Shown here one piece after another: positions 46,429-59,061 of a stretch of 64,000 nt of DNA; positions within the stretch are counted from its first letter, which is position 1; each line of letters begins with the position of its first letter. Under the pieces are notes generated by a model. The model ran no database searches, was not told the origin of the DNA, and saw nothing but the letters and a program-made list of their open reading frames with translations. The DNA is taken from positions 62,001-126,000 of the forward strand of contig WIXG01000167.1 of assembly GCA_009869945.1 (NCBI GenBank). Reading direction: 5' to 3'. The position numbers and the translations under genes are program-made. The DNA is from Mesaphorura yosii (lineage: Eukaryota; Arthropoda; Collembola; Poduromorpha; Tullbergiidae).

Positions 46429-49008
46429 CTGAAGATGTAATCAAAGTCTCCAGCAGAGTGGGCGCGAACGTGGACGTGAAGGGGACTGACGGACGCCAGC
46501 TTGAATTCATGCATGAACTCCAGTCTTGCTTTGCGCTCCTTGCGGAATCTGCAAAAAATGTTCAGGACTCAAGCGGCAAGATAATTGTTAGCTTTATTAG
46601 GCAAACAGACAGACGGTTGTATAAATTCCTCAATTATGCGCGTATAATTTCCGTGTTTGCTTTTTATAATGACAATAAAACGTTTATTTCTGATTTATTA
46701 TCCTTCTCTGTAGCAGCACTTGCCACTTGACTCGAGTCTTGAGGTGAATTGCAAAATTTTCATTAGTCATCTTCGGGAAGAGCAAAAAAGAACTGACGTT
46801 GATTAAGCCAGCCTGCTGCTTGTCTGTTGGGTATTTTAAGACAAAGAGCTACCACATTGTTGCCATTTACATTGCAGAGCCAAGCAAAGATCATCGAGTG
46901 AAGGTCAACAAGTGCCAGCTGAGAGAATTTTTAATTCTCTTCTCATCAACATCAATCAGCTGTTTGCTCGTCTCGAATTACTCGAATCTCTATCTCGTGT
47001 TAATCAGAAGCATTTGACGAATGTAAATTCCAAAACATGATGTCGCACACTAATTATCATTTGTACGTGTTCACGTGAAACAAAGCAAGACGCAAATTAA
47101 ATGATTTGCACATTTTTGAGCTAAAGTCAACAGGAATTCATTTTATCAAGTGAACGCTAAGAAATCCACTCGCTTGCAAACAAAATCAAGCGCCACGTGT
47201 TACAGTGCACGTAATTCATGCGTATGGAACTTGATTCCGTCTCCGACTCATGACCTTTGTTTCAGCCCAGCTGTAATTAATTGGATTTACTAGAATGCGT
47301 CGTCAAATAAAATCTCGCCATCACGAGCAGAGCAGAAAGCAGGCCGCCTGCAGTTTAGCAAATGTAATGCAGTCAATTTTTAGTGCATTATTGGCTTCCG
47401 CCCGCCCGCGGCTTCGTGCTCCCGTACAGACCACAGACCAGTTCCAGTTGTGAATTATGGTGTGAGAAGCGGTCATTTATTTTGCATACTAAATCAGGTT
47501 GTAATATTAATAAAAAGAAAATTATACTCGTATAGTTTTTTCAGTGATTGTGCCTGCATTTAGCAACTGAATAAATCTACACAATAGTAATGAAGTATTT
47601 ATAATCGGTAAAGCTACAAACGCAAATACAAAAGCAAGTCAAGTACAACGCAGTGGCTCGAGCAAAGCCAAAATTGTTCTCCACCTAAATCAAGTAACGA
47701 GTTTGATTCGAATCTATAAACACACTACGTTCTCGTTTCATTTACTCCACGGAGAACTTGGTACGTGTCGAATAAAGCTCGTGGTGGCACGGTCGTCGGG
47801 CATTAAGAGAAAATGTAAAGAAAGAACCGTTAAGATAAGAATCACATTAGTGAATATTGCACAATAATATACAAGTTTCTAACAATTGCTTGGCACGTTC
47901 TGTTTTGCTAGACGACTTCAGTGTTCCAAAGACTCACTGTTCAGTAAACTGGAGACTCACTCGTTGACGTACAGTGCAGGGCGACTAATGCTAATGACAC
48001 AGAAATTAAAATTCGAGCTGGACTTGGAAGTAATCATGGAAATAGCACGGCTCGGCTAGAATTTAATCGTAATTAAAAAGCTGATGACTTTCTGCACCAG
48101 CAGTCTTCGCAACTAGATTTTAGATGTCAGCCGAGCCACTTCAGAATTTGGACTTTAGCCTTGCACTTTTGATACCACGTGCAGAATCGGAACTTTAAAT
48201 TCACCATTTTCGATTCGCCAAGTCTAAAATTCAAGAAAGAGCCAAAGAAGGGGCTAACCAGCAGCGCAACCACCGCGGGTTATTATTTATTCAGGAACGT
48301 ACAAATTAAAAACGAATTCATGTTCCAGAGATTTCCCCTCACTTCAGTTTTAAGAACATTAGCCTTAAAATGAGGCGGCCTGGAAAGAATAAGCAGCGAG
48401 AAACGTGCCGCGGTCTGCGTATTGGGCATGCCATGCCACGCGCCACGCCAGCCATTCAAGAATTCTATTATGGCCAAAACCCAAGCGTCAAGCTCCAGCC
48501 AACTACTGGTTAAGCAAGCAAGGAGTATAAGTAGATACCATTTGTACTACTTAATTATTACTTAACGTTTTCCGTATCATAACTGCAGCATTTCAACACA
48601 ATTTCTTACGCTTGCTACGCGCGCCCTTGTTAGACGTGAGTACTCAAGCAAGATCAAATCTGACTACTAGTAAAACTTTGTAGTATGTATTTCGCCTCGC
48701 CTCGCCGCCCCAAGCCAGGCCAAGCCAGTATGGTACGAATGAGTCTAAAATGATGTTGCATGTCAAATTACTCACACACCCAAGAAAGCATAAATAAGTT
48801 TACATAATGCGCCTGGTTCGGACTGGAGAACTGTGAGAGCATGAAAAACTCATTTACTGATAACCTAGAAAAAATATAACCATTTTAATGTAATTTTACG
48901 CTAGATTGCATTTTCTTGGTTTATAATGTCCAATCCTTGTGATTATACTCGCATTTCGTATAGCATATGCCGTGCCAGGAATCAAATCTCGCTTGTGTGT
49001 GTAGGCAT
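46429..49008. other. Intergenic
   Basis: 2.6 kb without a supported gene; only short frames and AT-rich sequence. Confidence 0.45.
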
Positions 49009-49052
49009 GTTGAACCGAGTCATTTCATAAAATGAAATGACTCGGGTTCAAC
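49009..49052. repeat. Near-perfect hairpin palindrome
   Basis: The 20-base arm at 49009-49028 pairs with 49032-49052 around a 3-base AAA loop, with one bulged G in the right arm. The flanks do not continue the stem. Confidence 0.85.
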
Positions 49053-49632
49053 ACGGGAAAAACAGAAAAGAACGAAGCGAATTATAAATAAGTTTGATTT
49101 TCTCGTGGAGAAATGCCGAAATTAAAATTCTTGAAAATGCAGTCTAGCCTAGTCTGAGTAGATTTATCAATTTCTTTTGCTATTTCGCGTACAAAGAAGC
49201 TATTTGTATTGGATTTCACTGTCAGATGTTACAACTACACATGCCATATTATTACGGCAATTACGGCAAGGCACTGAATTCACTCATTATCTGACCCACA
49301 TTTGCAAACAAGCGTCAAATAATTGACAAGTCAAGATGCATGAATGTCAGTCAAGTCGGTTAAAGAAGCCAATATCCATGCATGAAATAATGGAACAACG
49401 AACATATGGAATATGAAATACGTGGTTGAGGTTCCAAATGCCTGTTCCCGTACGATTTTCTCATGCCAATCACTTCAGCAATAAATTCGACGAGCATGTC
49501 AGTCAACATCCGAATTTGTGTCAAGTGTGTTTTTTAATATTGCCCCTTCGCACAACAATCAACTCAGTGTACTCAAACTTGGACATGAACATGACTTAGT
49601 CAATCAGTCAATAAATAGCTTAACTATCCACC

Positions 49633-50329
49633 TTAATGCCTGTATCCCCGAAAGAAACGGCGTCGTGGCGGCTGCGGTCGCGGCCTGAGTCGGCGCGTGT
49701 GTGTCTGCGGTTGTGGCAATGGTTCTTGCCATTCTTGGGGCAAGATTAGCCTCCGTCTGTTGTCATAATCCATCGGGTGTTGAGGCTTTTGTGTTGGTGG
49801 AGCGTAAATTACTTCGAGCCCGTCTGCTGTTTCTCCGCTTGCCCCAAGAGAACCGGATTTGGCGGACGCTGGCACGGGTACAACGGCCGGTGAAGGTTCG
49901 GAGTAGCCGCCATGCCATCCGTGGTGCACAGGTTCATGATGTTGGTGCTGCTGATGGTGTCCATGACCGTGGCCATGATCGTGGTGCTTGTTCTTGTCAA
50001 TGTGGTTATAATCGAAGTAGTGTTCGCCGTACCCTCCCTTTTGGTCACCCCATCGGACCTTCGTCCTGAATTTCCAATCTTTTGATTGCTCATCTGAAAT
50101 ATGGCAAGGAGTGACGTTTGCATTTGCATGCTTTCAATGCTTAAATGTTAAACTTACATCGACTAATGTAATGATGTTGGTTCCCTCGATGGAATCCAAA
50201 CTCGTACTGGTGAGGACCTGGAACGTTGAGGTACTGAAAGTAGCCCTGATGCGAATGTCCAGCATCGGAGACTTCAATCACAATCACAAATATCGCCACG
50301 AGAATGGCGAGTCGATGCAGAGATCCCAT
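49633..50329 (-). CDS. R&R-like cuticle protein with His-rich and Arg/Pro-rich tail, 210 aa
   Basis: Exons 50329-50158 and 50093-49633, phase-1 intron (gtaagt...atttcag, 64 bp) restoring a Tyr codon. The ATG at 50329 gives a standard signal peptide (LAILVAIFVIVIEVSDAG); an in-frame ATG at 50353 would add eight residues. A region of about 50 residues (YEFGF near 42 to GGYGEHYFDYN near 88) has the aromatic and Gly spacing of a diverged Rebers-Riddiford chitin-binding motif. It is followed by a His-rich run (DHGHGHGHH), Pro/Ser linkers and an Arg/Pro-rich end with TRRLRPRPQPPRRRFF. An extracellular matrix or cuticle role is inferred. The His run may bind metal or act in tanning. No close family is recognised. 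Confidence 0.75.
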
Positions 50330-50353
50330 TGCACAAATATGAAATGCCTTCAT

Positions 50354-51662
50354 GATTGTAACGTCAATTTTTGATGTCTTAACTGACGGCTGTCTGGCAA
50401 TTAAATGAAAGTGAAAAGAGAGATCTTCTTCTATTTCTACAAAATTGTTCAGCTGGTCAATGAAAAAGGTTAATGCATCTGCCAACGTCATACGTTTTCT
50501 GCCAATTTCATGGTTCGTTACCGAGTTATAAAAATTAAATACGAACTGATAATTGGTCTGCGGCGCATCCTTCTGTTTATTTGTACTTATGAGGCTTTAA
50601 CAAAATGCAAGCAACAATCATCACGTTCACGTTACGGTCTCATTACATTGTTGCTTCGTTGCATTAATGCACGTCTTCACCCAATCTCGACCGACAACGA
50701 TTTTGTTCCGCTTGGAGACTTTTGACTTTGTATTCTATTTACTCACATGCGAGGTTTCACTTTCGACTGCTACTGCGACTACGTCCGAGTTGTAAGTGAA
50801 TGTCGATTTTCAAAATGCAATAGAAGAAAGGCTTTGCGAGAGCATGAGCCATTTTGTAAAGAAATAAACTAATCAATTTGTGAGTTGAACCTTCCTCCTG
50901 AGGAAGAGTTCTGCTGGCCTTCTCTACAAAGTTGTAGGCGACGGCGAGTTTCAAGACTCTTACCAAATGGTTGTGCGTTCCCAGTGTGACCTGTCCTCCA
51001 TTCCGTTCCTCTTTGTTCAGAGCGAGTAATTTATTATCCAGCACACTAGAAAATGAGAGCAATTAGAATTAGACTCGCATTCAGAGATCGAAGACGTTGC
51101 GCAAATAAAATTACTGTTAAACCGATTCATTAAAGACGTGTGAAGGAATTTCAAGAATGGGGCAAGGTTTAAGCTTTAATCTCAAACACTTTACGGACAC
51201 GGCCACAGAAAGAAGAAAGACCAAGACAGGACTTGTGCAGGAATGTTCCAATTCCAGTGGGATGGAAACTTCTCTCATTTGGACTCCACTCTTAAAATAC
51301 CTTTCCCTGCTCACTGTTCCATTGCTGGCTCTACTTGGCTTAGACATTGAGCTTTGGATTCCATGAAATCATTCACTAAATGGACTTTGTGCGACGAATG
51401 TTCTTGTAGCCTTTTGTCTGCTTGTCACTTTTGTCGCACTCTGGACTGTCTCTTTTGAAAAATAAGATTTATGATGACATCTTGGAAAATCTTGTGTTTC
51501 CAGCAGTGCGAACTGCAAGCTCTTATCTGTACAGTTCACGGCACAGCAATTTGGGTGCAGATTTCTGCTCAATTTGTTCAAATAAAAGTGTAATAGTAGG
51601 ACACTGCGAATCAGCTTGGTGCAGGGAATTAAATCGTATTATCATTGGCCCGCCGGTATCGC
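50354..51662. other. Intergenic or unresolved
   Basis: Two minus-strand frames (50757-51062 and 51117-51347) and one + frame (51157-51366) are open and partly protein-like. One acceptor (attttctag at about 51050) and one gtaaga donor (near 50965) lie inside, but I could not assemble a consistent gene or recognise a product. Confidence 0.3.
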
Positions 51663-52195
51663 CTTCGATTGTCGAAATTTCTTTTTTTCCATTTTTCCTC
51701 GATTTTTTTCGACAAAAATCATTACCATGACGATTGTCGAAACGTGACATGCTGATTGTCGAAATTCTATGCTTTGCAAGTATGCTACGCAAATTCATTT
51801 TTTTAAACATAATATTGTAAAACACACATTCTCGGTGGCCAGTTTGGCTTCGACCATGGAATCGGCAACTGGCATTAAGTACGTGAGCACAATATGAAGC
51901 CAATTTAGCATTTTTAGCATTCAACAGATTTTCTAACAAGGCAGGAAATACATCGTCGCTAACAAAAAACTTAAATATGCTTATTGCAACTCTCGTACTT
52001 CTACTACCAAAAAATACCTGCAAGCCATTTCCCACTACATTTGAACTTGTATTTTTACCATTAACTTGATTTCTGTTTTAATGTTGCTGAAAATAAAATT
52101 TCGACAATTGCCACTATCTACGTATAGCTATTTTCGACAATCGCACTGTTATTTTTCAAAGTTACTTTCGACAATCGCAGTTTCGACAATTGAAG
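51663..52195. mobile_element. MITE-like DNA element with inverted termini, 533 bp
   Basis: The left end (51663-51677, CTTCGATTGTCGAAA) is the inverse complement of the right end (52181-52195, TTTCGACAATTGAAG) with one mismatch. The core word TTGTCGAAA/TTTCGACAA recurs inside both ends (about 51735, 51760, 52100, 52130, 52165), pointing inwards, like the subterminal repeats of hAT- or P-type elements. No transposase domain is visible; a 170-codon minus frame (51523-52035) starts inside and runs past the left end, so it is probably incidental. Target-site duplications are not clear. A non-autonomous element is inferred. Confidence 0.65.
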
Positions 52196-52852
52196 TGTGA
52201 ATCTGCCCCGCCATGCGGACATGTTCTTGCTGCCTCTACACATAAGGTTGGAGGTTAAACTCCGTCGTCTTGGTCTTGTGAAAACAGCATTTGACAAAAT
52301 GATGATTTATGTTTTTCCTGATACGATACGCAAGGACTTGGCCACGGCAAAAGCTTCACACTTGGAAAGTCATGGGTTGTTCATAATGGTGAAGAATGTG
52401 TCGCGACGTGCGTGCAAATGTCACTTAATGCAATGCAATTGAGGATGTCCTCAGGAGCCAGGATTTTGCAAATGCAGCAAAATCCTGGATTGCTCCGAAG
52501 TGGATTCGACACAAACTCGGATATGGACTACATTTGACAATAATAGAAAGTAAAGAGTTGGGATTCTTGCGTGAGTCCGAAATCCAAGTCCAAGTGGAAG
52601 CCCGAGTTCGAAGAAAGTGATACATGAATGGAAAGCTGTAAAAGTAGTGAATTTATTGAGAAAATAAGCCTCTCGATTTCCAAGTCCAACTATTCTACTT
52701 CTACTCTTCCATGCTGCACCCAGAGAACCTGAGGAATTGAGAATGTATTTCAGAGTGAAAAGGAAAAGAGAGCAACGGCGAAAGAGTTGAAATGATTTAT
52801 GACTAAATATGAGAAATTACATTTCTTCCTTTTCTCTTTTAAAACTAAAACT

Positions 52853-53927
52853 CTAACGACTTAACAACAATCGAATCCTTTGACTATTGTGCGCACGATG
52901 GACGATGAGTATCAGGGGCAGTAAGAAATATTGCAGTTCGCACAAGTAAAGCAAAGTACTGGAATATGTAGGCCAAATAACTTTAGGCTTGGACTTTGCA
53001 ATTTCTGCTTGTGGCATTAGCCAAAATACATTAGCAGTAGGTGCTATTGATGCGAAATTCACTTCCATGGGCTTGATCTTGAGCGTAGATTCTGGACCTC
53101 GCTTCTCTATAATGAGGCATTCATGATTAAAGTAAAAGTCTTACCTCCATGGGAGTAATGGCAATGGGCAAGTTTCTGAGCGAACATTCATCGTCTTCCA
53201 AGTGCAACACAATTGGACAGCAATATGGAAATCGAAACTGTCTGGCGCAATGACAGTGACCGTGAATCGCGTATTCATTTCCTAGACAAAGGCTCAAGAT
53301 TTAATAACCAATCCAATCTCATTTCAAAATGCAACGCTCATTACGATTGTTGACAATTACGACTACCACGTTGAAAGTAAAAGCGAAATCGAATAATGTA
53401 AACACAAACGCAATAATTACCTTAATTACGGGTTTGTAAGTCTAAACTGAACTGGATATTTGCATAGTAATATTATAATTGCTTGGTTTTACTTCCTTAA
53501 ATCCGTTTTTGTGTTTAATTAATACAAACACCGCGTGAGTTCAGGAAATCGACCCGCAGCCGAGCAATTAAAAGTTATTGTAATTTCCCCCATAATTTGA
53601 AGTCGTCTGCAGATGGGCAGTGATCAAATTGTCAAACACCACGATCACAAATGGTAACTCTGTCACAGCTTTTGGCTCATAATGGAAGAATCGAGCGCAT
53701 CGTAACAAATCTCTCACCCTCACAATCATGCATTTCGACCAAAGAAGCTAAAATTGAGTGCCACTCGCATTGCAGCTTATTTTAAGCGAAGCGCGACGGA
53801 ATAATAAAAGAAAAAGGCAAATAACAAGCTGGCAATATTAGAAATGCGTTACTTTTACATTAATATGGTGGACGAAAACATACGGGAGCCATTTCATCTT
53901 TACAATTTCTTGCAAAGCCTACTTACG
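52853..53927 (-). CDS. Cysteine-rich protein with C-terminal membrane helix (3' exons; 5' end unresolved)
   Basis: The last exon 53104-52853 and an internal exon 53281-53145 (acceptor tttgtctag, donor gtaaga) join in phase 0. A candidate upstream exon ends at 53927 with a gtaagt donor in phase 1, as needed, but its acceptor and start are not clear. The combined frame has a cysteine cluster (CTTC, then GHCHCARQ, then FPYCCPIV, then DDEC), a Lys/Pro linker and one hydrophobic helix near the C-terminus (LQYFLLPLILIV) followed by Arg-rich residues. That is compatible with a small zinc-binding or disulfide-rich extracellular domain and a single membrane anchor. I recognise no family. Confidence 0.45.
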
Positions 53928-54662
53928 TCTTAAGAACTTAGTGCATGTTGTACAAAGCGGCAATGGTATTGCATTAGAGTTGACAGAAAGATAATTTATG
54001 CGGGGTTTATTATTGTTATTACAGCATATATTTTGTATACATTTCCACTTCCAGTTCCACTCTGTGTTCTGCTTTGCTCTAAGCTACGCTACGCTGCTCC
54101 ACGCGTCTTACAATTATTCTGTAAGCTTCTCTTCTTAAAAAAGAATCACATTAACTTTTGTACAATGTCGTTTCCACTTAATGGATTTTGTTGCTTTTTA
54201 TTCGCAAGTCTTTTCTCCGCGTAATTTATGCGCTCTCGCTACTTGTCTCCAGACGACGACAAAGATCATCATGGGCCGAATGGAGAAAGTGAAGATGAAG
54301 TCGACGTCGGTCCTGATTTCGGAATTTTGCACTCCATCCTGCAGAAAAGTCTTTGTAGAAACTTGTTTACAAATCAAAACATACATCACTGACGCTTGCT
54401 TTCATGAGAATCTTCATAAAAACATCAGTTTTGATTTGAATCTACGATTTAACTCTAAGACATTGGTCCCGTTGGCGATTCACGAAATTAGAAGAGTTTT
54501 ATGAGCAAAACTGAATCAAGGGAATGACATCGTGATGACCTATTTGTGGAGTAGTTCCGAAGCCCAAAGGAAAAGTGCAACGAATATCTACGCTAGATTC
54601 ACTCATGTAATATATTAATGTTATACATCACCATCCATATGAGCACAATGATAAGCTTCTGT

Positions 54663-55040
54663 TTACGAAGCAAGATTCGGAATGTTCCAGTGGTGCGCTG
54701 AGTTCAACCCTAAAAGTATGTAGACATAGCAAGTGTTGAGGCAAGTCGGTGGGTTAATTTTGTCGCCAAAACTAATTTCAGCCAGTTCTAACGTCATGTT
54801 GCTGTAAATTAGCCCTTGTACTAGTGTGTTAGTTTTAACTGAATCTGAGATAAATTCATTAATACTGATGACGATGGCGTAAATTAATTTGTGAACCTCG
54901 GGCATATTTGCCAACGAACTTCTAAGTAGTAAACATTTCTCGTTGTGATAGTCGTCCACAATCACATCTATGTTCTTCCCCAAGCCTCCTTCGTTCCTTG
55001 AATTGAAACCAAGAATTTTGTCGCCATTGCCCACTGCCAT
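54663..55040 (-). CDS. Unplaced open frame, 125 aa
   Basis: An uninterrupted ATG-to-TAA frame. The ATG context (gggaaaATGG) is good. The product has mixed composition, acidic, with no signal peptide, membrane segment or known domain. It could be the first exon of the cysteine-rich gene downstream on the same strand, since no in-phase link was found but the orientation fits, or a chance frame. Confidence 0.25.
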   Translation of the reverse strand: MAVGNGDKILGFNSRNEGGLGKNIDVIVDDYHNEKCLLLRSSLANMPEVHKLIYAIVISINEFISDSVKTNTLVQGLIYSNMTLELAEISFGDKINPPTCLNTCYVYILLGLNSAHHWNIPNLAS

Positions 55041-58000
55041 TTTCCCGGGTTCTGAGAGCTAGGCTTGTTGATGCCGTTCTCACAACTTGCCTTCATTCAG
55101 CGCACACTTCTCGATCTCGACGCTAGCTCTTGAGTATGCACGATTCACGAGAAATACAGCTGGCAGGATTTTATCGCAAAATTCTGGAAACTGCAAGCAG
55201 TTAAACTGTATTGGCTGAAAATGTGAAAGTGAAACAGAGCCAGCGATGGGATGACTTTCACTTCTTGATTTCCTCTTGGGATCACTTTTCTTCGCCTCTC
55301 TTCAATCTTGAAACCTAAAAGCAAGAGCCGTGAAGGTGAACCTTGTGTTTCTGCTTTCTACTACACGGTAATTCAGATTTTCCTGCAACGCCAAGACAAA
55401 ATAACGAAATAAGAAAAGAATTGTAGGCTTGAATTTCCGCCATTCGTTGCCAATCTAGATTGCACCTGGCCATTTGCGCTGGAGAAGATGTGACTGCATG
55501 TCGTTGTGTTACATGAGAAAACGCTCAGGCCTGTAAAAGTCTTGGGTGCAAAAGTCGCACCTTAATTAAGAGATCTCGGTCGAAACGCATTCTGAATTGT
55601 GTGTTATTAAGACACGAAAAGAAATGGATCCGGTTGACACTTTCACATAATAAAAAAGAAATATGATTTTACTACGAAAACTTTATTAAGATATTTTAAT
55701 AGGGGCGAAGGAGAGTGGCTCGGCTAGGTTTATGGTTTACTGCCCCAAAACAACTTGCCCTCGTCTTCGCGGATTCGAAAATAAACGGCAGAGAATTCTC
55801 TCAGGCACCTTTCACCTGGCGGTATAATTTAAGGTTGCGTGGCCGAGATTGGACCGGAGCATTATTATAAAAATGCTCACATAAATTAGCAGAATATAAA
55901 ATTCAAAATTTTTGGAACAAAAAGGTGGGAACTCTGTCTTCATTTCATTTCTCAGCTTTCAGGCCGCGGCCAGGTAGGAGGAAGAAAATAACAATACCAT
56001 GAAAGAAATCTCCCGAAATTACGCTGGCTTTTGTTGAGAAGGGGCAACACGAGTGCAGGCAAGAACGAGAATTGACTCAAGACTTGGGCTGATTACTCCC
56101 AAGGTGACCTTAAAAAGAAAATACATCGGGCAGTAGTGAAGTGCATTTTCGATTCCATAATATAATATACTTCCGCCTTCGTTCTGAGTTTAGTCTTGGC
56201 CTGTTCAGCGTTTCCAACTCTGAACAGCACCGCATGCAGTACGGCGTGGCCCGCGATTACGTAACACGGGTTGTCGAATTCTCGCTCAAGTGAGCACGTT
56301 GTTGAATCGCACACGAACACACGCACAAACGACTTTTAGCTTGCAAATTACGTAGGGCGTAATGCTCTCGAATCGTTGGCAGTCGTAGACGTAGTTGAGT
56401 AAGAAACATGAAAGTTTGCGCTTGAATTCCAAACACAAGGCACAAGACAATTTCCGTGTTGAAATTCTTTAAAATCGATTTTTAAATGCAATTAGGTCTC
56501 AGAAGACACATTTTCGTAGTTACAGTCAGAGTCGATGGGTGCGCGTGCTGCTGTCTTGCGTCCTCGTATGTTTGGAAAAATTGACTTTGAGCACTTTGAA
56601 GTTTAAGGACATTCTTTGGGTAGGTATCATGTCCGACATGGCATGGTGCAGGATGACTAAATTCATCTTGCGTGGTACACTCCATTTCACTTTGTGCTGT
56701 ACAAGAGTAAACATCCGCATGGTGCATATGTAAGAGACGTCCGTTGCGATTACGTTTCGGTCATAAAATGAATGATGATCGCAGTTAAATAATGTCCACT
56801 CAACCGTGCACGCACGCATGACGCATGAAGGAGCAGATTCGATGTTGGAAGACGAAGTCGCCTCTGCAACTCAAGAGCCCAGCGTCCCGTGTCGTCCTGT
56901 CCACATAAAATAATAATGTGAACTTAAGCTGAAAGGAGGGCCAAAGTAATATAAAACTCATGAGATCGAATTTGATGGACCTTTGTCGTCGGGTGTCTTG
57001 CGAAAGATGAAAGGATGTGGACTTTCTCCTCTGGTCTGTGAGGATGAGGGCGAATTTACGACTGGACAGGCTCGTCTTTAAAGTATTTTTAACGTATTTT
57101 GCGTTTCCTTCCGTCCGAATGACTCCTCAAAAGGCAGGGACCAGGAATAAATATTTAATGCTACTGAAATCATAATGAGAACATGAGCAGATTTTAATTC
57201 TATCAGAAATACCCGCAGTACCTAGCTTGTTCGTGACTTATTGAGCCGTTCTTACCTACAAAAAGTCAAACTAGTAAATTGTTTCGACTTTGATCCTTCA
57301 AATGGCGCTGTGTTGCTTTTTAATTGTTTTGATGCTGAAATGCGATCGTGCCACCTGTCACATCGAGAGACATGCTTGTAAAATTCATATTTCGCAATAT
57401 TAAAATCTGGAAACAGCTGCATTCGTTGTTCAGCAACTTCGGTTGACCAGCCGATTTAATAAAGAGATTTATTGAGTCACGGGATTCTCACGATTTATTT
57501 CTATTCATTCGTTCATCCAAGCAAGACACGGGAGGTCGAAATAGCAGCTTCCAAGTATGAATTCCCGTAGTTGCGTGGCGTCACCTTTTATTAATTTTAT
57601 TTTGCTCTCTGGATGGCGCCAAACCATATGCAGTTTGAGAGTAAATGGAAGATCTGACTTGGGGTCGCCAGTCTCACCACTACAAGCGACAGGCAGTTGC
57701 GCGTTGGGTTTCAAAAACTGGAAACTGGCAAATTGCGGTCTTCTTCATGACCCACTTTTTAAAAGATTACAGTGAAATGACGCATCGCATTTGCAATATT
57801 GTTCTCATCATTTTTGTTGCACGCCATTAGCACGGTAGCACTTTGCCGTTTGCGAAAAGAAAAGACTGCAATTTGTTGCTTGCATCATTATTATTAATAT
57901 TCAGGCTTGTTTTTCACTTGCACAGATTACGCTGACAATTTACGAAGAAGAGGAGCAAAGGAGCAGGCTCATTAGGCGGAAATGTCGGGCAATTCAAAGA

Positions 58001-59020
58001 AATCTTTGCGGAACTGGGAATAACAGGAACAAAAAGCTATGTCTTCCGCAGAAGTATATATGACCTTCAACTGCACTTCGCTAAGGCTGGTGGTGCTTAA
58101 TACGTCATGTCACGATTTGATGGGAAATGAAATGCCTTTTATGTGACCAACATTTGATGCCGTACTGTGTCACTGTGATTGGAGCAGCGGATGATCAATA
58201 ACCGCGTTGCATTAGAGTTATCGTCCACTCGTTCATCTGCACTGCGAGTCTGGTCAGTTTCCTCTGGAGAAGCGATTTCCCATGTATAATGCATTGTGAG
58301 CGAAGAAAACACTTTAAAGTCAAATAAACCATTTTTGAGTTTTATGATTGTCGCAGTCGCAACCTAGAAACCCAAATCAAATAGAAAACCTGTAAATGCA
58401 GAAGAATGCCAACCTGGCCACTGCCGCTGCGCTGCTTTGATCGAAATGGGCAGATCAAACGAAAATATGAACAAGGGCAAGCCTCGAATAAGAATTTTGT
58501 AGTAACTTTTGTGGAGCCATTTCGAGTACGTGATGAATTGCTGTTTCGACAACCCCAGCAATCCAACCAGTAACTCAGCTGCTCAGGCTGCTTCAGTGTT
58601 GCGGCTGCGGTGACGACGACGTGGCGTGGCGGTGGCACGGCACAGTGCGAAATGCGAAATGGAATTTTCTGAATAACGTAACCTACTTTAAATGCAAGCC
58701 TCCCTCGTCGTGGATTCTGGATCTGCTCACGATTCACGTTACGAACTGCATCTCTTAACAGGGCAATAGGCGGACATTTATCTTTCTCTGGACCCACTCG
58801 CCGTTCGCAGGAAGGAAGAGAGGCTGGGATGATGTGCTGTCAGATAGGTCATTGATCACTACCACAATAACACGTTTACGTACGCGCTCAAGATCTTCGC
58901 AATGATGATATCATGAAATACTACTTTCTTTCTTGGCACACTTTACGCTTCACTTTGAAGGTTGTGCACGTAATTCCAATTCACTGAACCACTTTCAACA
59001 CTGCTTATTCTAATGCGATG
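55041..59020. other. Gene-free stretch
   Basis: No supported gene. The longest frame, 58342-58797 on the minus strand (151 codons), has no domain, signal or splice support and lies in a locally GC-rich patch, so I leave it out. Confidence 0.4.
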
Positions 59021-59022
59021 CG

Positions 59023-59061
59023 GTGAGCAATGGTTAAGATGGGATGTCTAGTATTCGAACC
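59023..59061 (+). repeat. Possible tRNA-derived SINE relic
   Basis: gtgagcaatggttaagat resembles a tRNA A box with D-loop, and gtattcgaacc 28 bp on resembles a B box. The T stem does not pair and the spacing is too short for a working tRNA, so at best this is a degenerate tRNA-derived element. The opposite strand also shows a ggttcgaat B-box-like word here. Confidence 0.25.

Noticed and set aside
46368-46730. 120-codon + strand frame
   Set aside because: It covers the TATA box and upstream region of the cuticle gene on the other strand and has no domain.
58342-58797. 151-codon minus-strand frame
   Set aside because: No start context, domain, signal or splice support; a GC-rich patch makes long frames likelier by chance.
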